From assembly GCA_965263225.1 (NCBI GenBank), contig CBDHHG010000020.1, positions 1 through 64,000 on the forward strand: a DNA stretch of 64,000 nt. Direction: 5' to 3'. How positions within the stretch are numbered: the stretch's first letter is position 1; each line of letters opens with the position of its first letter. This DNA is from DT-111 sp965263225. Lineage in GTDB: Bacteria; Bacteroidota; Bacteroidia; Chitinophagales; Saprospiraceae. Shown in pieces: positions 25,122 to 32,221 of this stretch. The position numbers and the translations under genes are program-made. The notes beneath the pieces were generated by a model. That model saw nothing but the letters and a program-made list of their open reading frames with translations. It made no database searches and was not told where the DNA came from.

Positions 25122-26702
25122 ATGAGACCTTCGAAGAAATCCACCCGACTGTTTTTCCAAAAATGCGCCTGGCTTACCCTTAGTTTGGCTTTATTCAGTC
25201 CATTGATGAACCCCGTCGCCATCGATGCCAAGACAAATGGCATTGGACAAGCCATTCCAATTCTTTTCAAGGAAGCTCATTTTTTCAGTACTTCAGCCCT
25301 GTACAAAGCTTTCTCTTCTAACGAATCCACGGTCATTACTGAGACCGTTCCAACCGCTGCGACGCCCCTACTCACCCCTAGTGGAATCTGGTCTGCGGAT
25401 ATTGAAGGCGATGAGATCTGCTTCCATTTCGATCACTCTGACCGACGAAGAAATAATTATTGGATGCAGACACGCTGTTTTCCAAGATCTGCTTTTGGGA
25501 AACTACCCACTGGGCAAGACGGCACCTTTACCTTAGAAAGAGAAGCTGGGAAGATCGAATTTAGAGGAAAGTTTGAAGGTAATGAGGGGCTGGGTAGACA
25601 TACCTTTACCCCAAATTCAAGCTTCACCCAATATTTATCGGGTCAGGGGTATAGCGGACTTAAGGATCAAACTGTATTTAGCTTATTCCTTCTAGACTTC
25701 AACAGGGAATATCTTCAATACTTGAAGCAAATCAACATGAAGCCTGAGGGTACAGCACAACTCCGCAAGATTGCCTATCATGGGCTGCCTTTCCAGGAGA
25801 TGAAGCAAACCATGAATGAGTTCGCTCAATTGGGTTACAAAAACATTAGTCTTTCAGAGTTTGTAGATATACAAATTCATGATGTTTCTCCTGATTATGT
25901 ACGGGCAATAGCCAAGGCAGGCTTTACCGACCTGACGATCAAAGAATTAAAGCAAGCAAGTATTCACGATGTAGATCCAACCTACGTCAAGGACCTGAAA
26001 TCAGCAGGCTTCCAAAACCTCACCCTCAATGAAGTAGTCCAAATGGCCATTCACGATGTAGATGCCCAGTTTGTGAGGGAGTTGAACCAAATGGGCTACA
26101 AAAACCTGACACCAAAAGAGGTAAAGCAGGCAGCCATTCATGACGTAAGCGCAGCCTATGTGAGAGATCTGAAATCTGCTGGGTTTAACGATCTTTCCTT
26201 ACAAGAAGTGGTGCAATTGGCCATCCACGATGTAGATTCTAGATTTGTAAAAGAATTAAATCAGATGGGTTTTAGAAACCTTTCCATACAAGAGGTTAGA
26301 AATGCAGCTATTCACGATGTGAGCGCCTCCTACGTTCGGGAGTTGAAATCTGCTGGCTATGACAATTTGAGTCTTAAGGAGATTATTCAATTTTCCATCC
26401 ATGATGTAGATGCCAGATTTGTAAAAGACTTGGCTGACATGGGATACAAAGACGTTTCTTCAAATGAGATCCGGAATGCAGCCATTCACGATGTAAGCTC
26501 CAGATACATTAAAGGCCTAAATGCCTTAGGCTTCAAAGACATTCCCTTGCACAAGGTAATCAACTTAAAGATTCATGACGTTACCGCTGATTTTATCAAA
26601 TTAGCTCAAAGTAAGGGGTTAACTGGGCTTTCCTTAGATGAATATCGCAACTTAAAAATTCACGGCCTAGACGAAAAACTTCGCCGAACGAGACAAGAAT
26701 AA
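25122..26702 (+). CDS. Secreted repeat protein related to C-terminal extensions of M56 peptidases
   Basis: The 526-aa protein has an N-terminal signal-type hydrophobic stretch (about 12-35). Residues about 85-170 form a beta-rich module (a GIWSADIEGDEICFHF start and an EGLGRHTFTP end). This is followed by nine 29-aa repeats of the form IHDVxxxYVxxLxxxGFxxL (residues about 252-512). The same module plus repeats is known to me as the C-terminal part of BlaR1/M56 membrane proteases in Bacteroidota; here the protease is absent. The repeats probably form an alpha solenoid for protein binding at the cell surface or in the periplasm. A strong dyad cluster lies upstream. Confidence 0.8.
   Translation: MRPSKKSTRLFFQKCAWLTLSLALFSPLMNPVAIDAKTNGIGQAIPILFKEAHFFSTSALYKAFSSNESTVITETVPTAATPLLTPSGIWSADIEGDEICFHFDHSDRRRNNYWMQTRCFPRSAFGKLPTGQDGTFTLEREAGKIEFRGKFEGNEGLGRHTFTPNSSFTQYLSGQGYSGLKDQTVFSLFLLDFNREYLQYLKQINMKPEGTAQLRKIAYHGLPFQEMKQTMNEFAQLGYKNISLSEFVDIQIHDVSPDYVRAIAKAGFTDLTIKELKQASIHDVDPTYVKDLKSAGFQNLTLNEVVQMAIHDVDAQFVRELNQMGYKNLTPKEVKQAAIHDVSAAYVRDLKSAGFNDLSLQEVVQLAIHDVDSRFVKELNQMGFRNLSIQEVRNAAIHDVSASYVRELKSAGYDNLSLKEIIQFSIHDVDARFVKDLADMGYKDVSSNEIRNAAIHDVSSRYIKGLNALGFKDIPLHKVINLKIHDVTADFIKLAQSKGLTGLSLDEYRNLKIHGLDEKLRRTRQE
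25875..26657 (+). repeat. Nine 87-bp repeats with a two-repeat superperiod
   Basis: Nine full 29-aa units begin with IHDV, exactly 87 bp apart, followed by a partial tenth (IHGL). Units 2, 4 and 6 share the segment LKSAG, while 3 and 5 share LNQMG and 7 has LADMG. The array therefore evolved by duplicating a 174-bp pair. Confidence 0.85.
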
Positions 26703-26740
26703 TAACGACAAGATGATTTAGAGTTTGCATACTGTATAAA

Positions 26741-26779
26741 CAGAAATCCGTAGCTTCGATTGAGAAACTCGGATTTCTG
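26741..26779 (+). terminator. Hairpin downstream of the repeat-protein gene
   Basis: cagaaatccg (26741-26750) and cggatttctg (26770-26779) are perfect 10-bp arms, 38 nt after the stop codon. Only a short T-run follows, so termination is plausible but not certain. Confidence 0.5.
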
Positions 26780-27088
26780 CTTTACCCCTATCGGGGCCTA
26801 GTCGAAGATAAGATGATGGCTTCTGTCAGCTCCACTCTATTCACCGCTAATGGCTCTCTCACTCGAAAGATCTCTTTCCCCCACAACCTCGCTAAATTTT
26901 GTTGGGACTGCTGACCATAAGAGTAAGCTTTTCCTAGACTTGCCTTTTGTAAACGGAAGTGTCTACTGCTATTGGATCAAGCGACTCAAAGTGCTAAGCA
27001 CTTAGCAACAGAAGTGCGATCAGAAAAAAGGGGTTAGTTTTACGGGAAGCAAAAAGAAGGGGTTTGGGTCTCAGAAGAGGATAAATGA

Positions 27089-27175
27089 CTAGACAGGAAG
27101 AAGACAGAGAATGTATAAAAGAAATTTTTGGGGTTATACATCTCACGAAAGCTGTCTTCTGGTCCTGATGTCTAG
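27089..27175. ncRNA. Possible structured RNA: three nested stems
   Basis: Three inverted repeats are nested in order: ctagaca (27089-27095) with tgtctag (27169-27175); agaagacag (27099-27107) with ctgtcttct (27152-27160); atgtata (27111-27117) with tatacat (27135-27141). The loop also has an aaaa/tttt pair. All arms are perfect. It lies 262 nt upstream of the antiporter. It matches no RNA family I know and the strand is undetermined. Confidence 0.35.
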
Positions 27176-27436
27176 CTTAATTGACCATGTGTTGAATACG
27201 CAAACAAGATGTAGGAATACGCTCTTAGAATCCAGTCTTATCACTTGGATTAATAGGATTTTAACTGGAATGTGAAGAATTAGTTAAAGCTATTAGCTAT
27301 TAAAATAATCTGTACTTCTGCCTCTCTTTACGTTCGATCGGCTTAGTCGAAGTCCAATCTTCTTTAGTTTCAGCGTAAACAGGATAGCAAAGACTCAAAG
27401 CAAATTTCTGTATCTTCGCCCAAAGCATACTATACT

Positions 27437-28678
27437 ATGAGCCTCTTTGCTATCCTCTCCATTCTAATTGTATTAGCTGCCATTTTCGGATACATCAATG
27501 TCCGTTTTATTAAGCTACCGATCACGATTGGGATGATGTTAATCTCTATTATCTTCTCTCTAATCGTTTTAATCATCGGACAAATTGACCCTACGATTCT
27601 ACAACTTGAGCAACAACTCATCGGTGGTATAGATTTCGAAAAAGTGTTGATGGATGGGATGTTGAGCTTTCTCCTCTTTGCCGGTGCCCTACACGTAGAT
27701 TTTGATCAACTAAAGAAGCAGGCTTGGGCCATTGTTTCCTTTGCTACACTAGGGGTAGTCACTGCTACTTTCTTGGTCGGGGGAATGATGTATTTTATTC
27801 TTCCCCTAATCGGCTTGCCTTTAGACTTTATCTACTGTCTTCTTTTTGGAGCGCTCATTTCACCTACCGACCCGATTGCGGTACTAGGCATCTTGAAAAA
27901 GGCAGGTGTTCCAAAATCTTTAGAAATCAAGATTGTGGGAGAAAGCCTCTTCAATGATGGGATTGGTGTGGTTGTTTTCCTGACTATTTTTCAATTGGCA
28001 CAGGCGGGAGTAGGTGAGATCCATTTCGGAGAAGTAGCACTTGTCTTCGTGGAAGAGGTAGGCGGAGGAATAGCCCTCGGACTCGGTCTGGGTTGGGTCG
28101 CCTATAGATTGATGAAAAGTATTGACAACTACGAAGTAGAGGTTATGATTAGCTTGGCCATCGTAATGGGCGGCTACTTACTTGCCAATTCGCTTCATTT
28201 TTCGGGTCCATTGGCGATGGTGGTAGCAGGTCTCATGGTCGGTAATGAACGCTTTCGCACTACCACCATGTCCGAAACCACGGAGTTGTATGTTGATAAG
28301 TTCTGGGAGCTTATGGATATCCTTTTCAATGCGATTCTATTTGTCATGATCGGACTGGAAATTATCCTGATTAAGTTTGAACAATCTTATTTAATAGCAG
28401 GTCTACTAGCCATCCCAATTACTTTGCTGGCACGGTATATTTCATTGGGACTCCCTATCGCTTTACTTAAAAAACGGCTGGAATTCATTCCTAGAACGGA
28501 TGTAATTATGACCTGGGGAGGCCTAAGAGGAGGCATCTCCATAGCCTTAGCTCTTTCGCTCCTAGACACGATGCCTAGAGATCAGATTGTGGCCATGACG
28601 TACATCATTGTGGTCTTTTCCATCGTAGTACAAGGCTTGACTGTCGAAGGGGTTGTAAAACGCTTAGGGGCTAGCTAA
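27437..28678 (+). CDS. Na+/H+ antiporter, CPA1 (NhaP-like) family
   Basis: The 413-aa protein has about 12 hydrophobic helices throughout. Diagnostic CPA1 segments are FAGALHVDFDQL (residues about 78-90), ALISPTDPIAVLGILK (about 138-153) with the acidic pair region, and GESLFNDGIGVVVF (about 174-187), which contains the ND ion-binding pair. A TWGGLRGGISIALAL segment lies near the C-terminus. It exchanges cytoplasmic Na+ or K+ for protons at the inner membrane. It has no large cytoplasmic tail. A possible -7 element lies 18 nt before the ATG. Confidence 0.93.
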   Translation: MSLFAILSILIVLAAIFGYINVRFIKLPITIGMMLISIIFSLIVLIIGQIDPTILQLEQQLIGGIDFEKVLMDGMLSFLLFAGALHVDFDQLKKQAWAIVSFATLGVVTATFLVGGMMYFILPLIGLPLDFIYCLLFGALISPTDPIAVLGILKKAGVPKSLEIKIVGESLFNDGIGVVVFLTIFQLAQAGVGEIHFGEVALVFVEEVGGGIALGLGLGWVAYRLMKSIDNYEVEVMISLAIVMGGYLLANSLHFSGPLAMVVAGLMVGNERFRTTTMSETTELYVDKFWELMDILFNAILFVMIGLEIILIKFEQSYLIAGLLAIPITLLARYISLGLPIALLKKRLEFIPRTDVIMTWGGLRGGISIALALSLLDTMPRDQIVAMTYIIVVFSIVVQGLTVEGVVKRLGAS

Positions 28679-28697
28679 AGGCCGGTTTTAAGACTAG

Positions 28698-28772
28698 TAC
28701 TTTCGGGTGAAACCCTAGTAATACTGTGGATTGGTACTTTCGGGTGATGCATGGAACGCTCACCCTTAGTAA
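28698..28772. repeat. Twin hairpin repeats (REP-like)
   Basis: Two units start with the same 13 bases, tactttcgggtga (28698 and 28735), and end with a complementary arm, accctagtaat or cacccttagtaat (ending at 28722 and 28772). Each can fold with TACT/AGTA and GGGT/ACCC pairing. They lie between the antiporter stop and the SRPBCC start. They could be a small repetitive element or a double terminator. Confidence 0.5.
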
Positions 28773-28811
28773 TTTCGTAGCAGTTTACATCACCAATTGA
28801 AATCAAGTAAG

Positions 28812-29261
28812 ATGAATCTAAAAGTTGAAATACCCATTAACGCCACAAAAGAAGAAATCTGGAAAGTCATTACAGATATTGATGGTGCCCCAGACCGGAT
28901 CAGCGGTATTGAAAAAGTAGAAGTTCACCACCATCCCGGCGAGGAACTCATTGGCCTGAAGTGGACGGAGACCCGTACCCTTTTTGGAAAAACAGCCACG
29001 GAAACGATGTGGGTTACCGAAGCAGAAAAGAATAAGTTCTATAAAACTAGGGCGGAGAGTCATGGCGCCATTTACACCTCGATCATGCGGATCGATGAGA
29101 AAAATGGCCAGAACTTTTTGGGCATGGAATTCTATTCTCAAGCGCAAACCTTCGGTGCCAAGTTTATGGCTACCGTCTTAGGGCCCTTGTTTAAGGGAGC
29201 CACCAAAAAAGCAGTGTTAAAAGACCTGGAAGACATCAAGAGTCATTTGGAAGGGCAGTAG
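28812..29261 (+). CDS. SRPBCC-family protein (polyketide cyclase/START-like)
   Basis: The 149-aa product begins MNLKVEIPINATKEEIWKVITDIDGAPDRI, the standard first strand and helix of the SRPBCC helix-grip fold. It continues with the strands GLKWTETRTLFGKTATETMWV and the long C-terminal helix KFMATVLGPLFKGATKKAVLKDLEDIKSHLE. The fold binds hydrophobic ligands in a cavity; the ligand is unknown. The ATG at 28812 is preferred over a TTG at 28797. Confidence 0.85.
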   Translation: MNLKVEIPINATKEEIWKVITDIDGAPDRISGIEKVEVHHHPGEELIGLKWTETRTLFGKTATETMWVTEAEKNKFYKTRAESHGAIYTSIMRIDEKNGQNFLGMEFYSQAQTFGAKFMATVLGPLFKGATKKAVLKDLEDIKSHLEGQ

Positions 29262-29384
29262 GCTCTTTCCCGTACGCTAAGTATACTTGCCTTGCTTAGA
29301 CACCCTCAGTTTGGACAGTACAAGGATAGAGGCTAAAATGCTATATTTGATACGCCATCGCATCGTTTACTCAAATGGTCGAAT

Positions 29385-30135
29385 ATGTATCAAAGAGCGT
29401 TATCGCATTGGGTTCTTATCTTTACTTTTCTGCTAAGCTATAGTTGTATGGATAATAAGCATTCAGCCTCCGGGAAAGAAGGGAATTGGGAGGGTTGTGT
29501 TATTGGGATGTATCCCGAAAATGGAAACGAAACGCTACCGACAGGAAATCAAGAAGAGATTGATGATTTGGTATGTCTGGAGTGGGAATAAGAATGGGAA
29601 GGCCGAGGGAGGACCGGAAAAAGTGGTAGAAGTTTGGAGATACGTTGTGGATCGGTTTCGGAAGGCCGGAGCAGACAATGTAAAGTGGCTGTGGGTCCCG
29701 CACGGCCCTTCAACTGATCTTTCGACGGAAGCCTGGAATACCGTGGCCAACTACTGGCCGGGAAATGATTATGTCGATTGGATTGGGCTAGATGGCTATA
29801 ACTTTTACCCTGAAGATCCTTGGGGTGGGAAACGACCGTTACGCGATTTTGACAACTGCTTCCGAAAATTGTACAATGATTGCGCAGTACTAGGTGACCA
29901 GCCCATGATGATAGCGGAGTTTGGTACGGGAGAATTTCAGTCAGATGAGTTTAACAAAGCGGCCTGGGTCACAGCGGCTTTTCAGAAAATCAAATCCGAA
30001 TATCCTAGGTTAAAGATTTTCACCTGGTTTAATATCAATAAGGAGTTGGATTGGCGAGTGAATTCTTCTCCGGAATCCTTGCAAGCTTTTCAAGAAGCAC
30101 TGGCTGATCCGTATTTCATTTCCAGTCCATACTAG
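29385..30135 (+). pseudogene. Disrupted GH26-type beta-mannanase lipoprotein gene
   Basis: An N-terminal lipoprotein signal (FLLSYSCMDN) starts at 29385 and the frame stops at 29591. The C-terminal half of a GH26-like glycosidase continues in another frame from about 29560 to 30135: WYVWSG, VVEVWRYVVDRFRKAGADNVKWLWVPH, DYVDWIGLDGYNFY, and the nucleophile motif MMIAEFGTGE. The join falls just where the acid/base Glu (usually in HEMNG before WYPW) should be, and roughly 120-150 codons are missing. A deletion with frame change is the simplest explanation. A promoter-like TATATTTG remains at 29342-29349. The enzyme would have cleaved beta-mannan; it cannot be active. Confidence 0.75.
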
Positions 30136-30147
30136 TGGAAAGATATC

Positions 30148-30175
30148 CGAAGTTTCATCCCAAGATCAAACTTCG
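30148..30175. terminator. Hairpin between convergent genes
   Basis: cgaagttt (30148-30155) and aaacttcg (30168-30175) are exact 8-bp arms between the GH26 remnant (plus) and the ABC-F gene (minus). There is no T-run on either strand, so it is a weak bidirectional terminator candidate. Confidence 0.4.
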
Positions 30176-30189
30176 AATAGCTAATTATC

Positions 30190-31830
30190 TTAGTTCAGTG
30201 CTCCTACCCCATCATACAGCACCGCACGCTGCTCTTTAATGGCGGGCGAAGCCAAATATTCATCATAACTCATTAGACGGTCAATAATACCGTTGGGTGT
30301 AATTTCAATGATACGGTTAGCCACTGTCTGCACCATCTGATGATCATGCGTGGAGAAGATCAAATTGCCCTTGAAATCTCTCAAGGCATTGTTCAGGGCC
30401 GTAATAGATTCCAGGTCTAAGTGATTGGTAGGCTCATCTAGTAAAAGGAAATTTGGATGCTTCAACATGATCTTACTCAACATGCAACGCACCTTCTCCC
30501 CTCCTGACAAAACGCTCGACTTCTTATAAACTTCCTCCCCAGAAAACAACATTCGGCCCAAGAAGCCACGAATAAATTGCTCGTCTTTCTCTTCAGAGTA
30601 TTGGCGCAACCAATCCATCAATTCCAAATCCTGCTCATTGGAGAAAAACTCGCCGTTTTCATTCGGTAGGTAATCGAAGGTAATGGTTTGTCCAAATTCG
30701 ATCTGCCCGCTAGTAGGCTTGATTTTACCCGCAACGATCTCATAGAATGCCGTGAGTGCAGCACTTTCACGGCTTAGCAAAGCGATTTTCTCGCCATGAT
30801 TCATGATGATATCCACATTGGAAAACAAGCGCTCTCCTGTTGTGGTGGTATAACTAAGATCCCTTAGGCGTAGAATTTGGTCACCCGGCTCTCTTTCTGG
30901 TTGGAAATTGATGAAAGGGTATTTTCTACTGGAAGGTCTGATTTCTTCCAGATTCAATTTCTCCAATGCTTTTTTCCGACTGGTCGCCTGGCGAGACTTG
31001 GAAGCGTTGGCGCTAAAGCGTTGGATGAACTCCATCATTTCTTTGCGCTTCTGCTCCATTTTCTTGTTCTTGTTGGCAATCTGTTGTGCCATCAATTGGC
31101 TAGATTCATACCAGAAAGTATAGTTACCCGTGAAGATACGAATGCGGTTAAAGTCGATATCTACCACATGTGTACAGACCATATCCAGGAAGTAACGGTC
31201 GTGAGATACAACGATCACGGTGTTTTTGAAGTCGGCTAGAAAATCCGCTAACCAAGTCACCGTTTCCGCATCCAAATCGTTAGTGGGCTCATCCAGTAGT
31301 AGCAAGTCCGGATTGCCAAAGAGCGCCTGCGCCAAAAGGACCTTCACCTTCTGCGCACCATTCAACTCCTTCATTTGCTTGTAGTGCAAATCCTCTTTGA
31401 TTCCCATGTTACTCAGCAGTTCTGCTGCATCGCTTTCTGCATTCCATCCTCCCATCTCGCCAAAAGTATTCTCTAACTCCGCCGCGCGCAAGCCATCCGC
31501 ATCGGTAGCATCTGGGTCCATGTAGATGGCATTCTTTTCCACCATGATGTCGTACATCTCCTTATGCCCCATGATCACCGTATTCAATACTTCCTCTTCT
31601 TCGAATTCAAAGTGATTCTGTTTCAGCACGGCCATTCTATTGCCCGGCTCAATACTGACACTTCCACGGTTGGGAGATAGTTCTCCTGAAAGAATTTTAA
31701 GGAAAGTCGACTTGCCTGCGCCATTGGCACCTATCACCCCATAGCAATTGCCCAAGGTGAACTTGAGATTCACCTCATCGAACAACACTCTTTTGCCGTA
31801 CTGCAAACCTACATTATCTACTGTGATCAT
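30190..31830 (-). CDS. ABC-F family ATPase (YbiT-like translation factor)
   Basis: Two ABC domains without membrane segments: Walker A GANGAGKST (about residue 35) and Walker B LLLLDEPTNDLD, then a linker of about 75 residues rich in Lys/Met (KNKKMEQKRKEMMEF, the P-site tRNA interaction motif region), then a second domain with signature LSGGEKVRCML and Walker B FLLLDEPTNHLDLES. The second Walker A is degenerate (SRESAAL), and the first signature reads LNGAQKVKVLL rather than LSGGQ, as in YbiT-type members. ABC-F proteins act on stalled ribosomes; antibiotic protection cannot be assigned from the sequence. It is monocistronic with its own promoter. Confidence 0.9.
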   Translation of the reverse strand: MITVDNVGLQYGKRVLFDEVNLKFTLGNCYGVIGANGAGKSTFLKILSGELSPNRGSVSIEPGNRMAVLKQNHFEFEEEEVLNTVIMGHKEMYDIMVEKNAIYMDPDATDADGLRAAELENTFGEMGGWNAESDAAELLSNMGIKEDLHYKQMKELNGAQKVKVLLAQALFGNPDLLLLDEPTNDLDAETVTWLADFLADFKNTVIVVSHDRYFLDMVCTHVVDIDFNRIRIFTGNYTFWYESSQLMAQQIANKNKKMEQKRKEMMEFIQRFSANASKSRQATSRKKALEKLNLEEIRPSSRKYPFINFQPEREPGDQILRLRDLSYTTTTGERLFSNVDIIMNHGEKIALLSRESAALTAFYEIVAGKIKPTSGQIEFGQTITFDYLPNENGEFFSNEQDLELMDWLRQYSEEKDEQFIRGFLGRMLFSGEEVYKKSSVLSGGEKVRCMLSKIMLKHPNFLLLDEPTNHLDLESITALNNALRDFKGNLIFSTHDHQMVQTVANRIIEITPNGIIDRLMSYDEYLASPAIKEQRAVLYDGVGALN

Positions 31831-31893
31831 TTACTGCTACTTTTTTACTGCTTAAAGTGAGCCATTTATTAAAATATGCCTCTAAAAAGGCTG

Positions 31894-31924
31894 CAAAGGT
31901 ACCGCTATTCTATCAGTATTGCAA
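31894..31924 (-). promoter_or_regulatory. Promoter of the ABC-F gene
   Basis: The minus strand reads TACCTTTG at 31901-31894 (TAnnTTTG) with TTG at 31924-31922, 20 nt upstream. The start codon lies about 63 nt downstream of the -7 element. Confidence 0.5.
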
Positions 31925-32041
31925 TGCAGAAAAAAAACTTAAACATTATTTATCAGTGGTTTCCTATACGATGATCATAGTGACTCCTCAAGCGAATCAG
32001 GGATTAAGCGCACTAAAGATGTAGACAGGGTATAAAAAGTA

Positions 32042-32077
32042 CAACCCGAATTCTACTAGTAAGCAAAATTCGGGTTG
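32042..32077 (-). terminator. Terminator of the blaI-M56 operon
   Basis: caacccgaatt (32042-32052) and aattcgggttg (32067-32077) form a perfect 11-bp stem. On the minus strand it is followed by TACTTTTTATA. It lies 145 nt beyond the M56 stop codon. Confidence 0.65.
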
Positions 32078-32221
32078 CCAAGATGTAATTCAATGTGGTT
32101 TTACACTAATCGATTCTGTGGTGTGACAATCGTAATCACAAAGTTTGAACTAGCGTGTTTTCTGGCCTCAAAAAGCCGAAAAGACGCAGTTGAAAACCAG
32201 GAGTATCGATGGTTAAACTAC

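Larger units (their letters stand above)
26703..27436. other. 734-nt intergenic region
   Basis: It contains a terminator-like hairpin at 26741-26779, a 15-nt palindrome aagtgctaagcactt at 26989-27003, and a three-tier hairpin at 27089-27175. A -7-like TATCTTCG lies at 27411-27418, 18 nt before the antiporter ATG. No open frame has protein-like composition. Confidence 0.6.
31831..32221. other. 391-nt intergenic region
   Basis: The ABC-F-proximal part holds its promoter (31894-31924). The other end holds the terminator of the M56 operon (32042-32077). The 117 nt between them, and the 144 nt from 32078 to the M56 stop, show nothing further. Confidence 0.5.
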
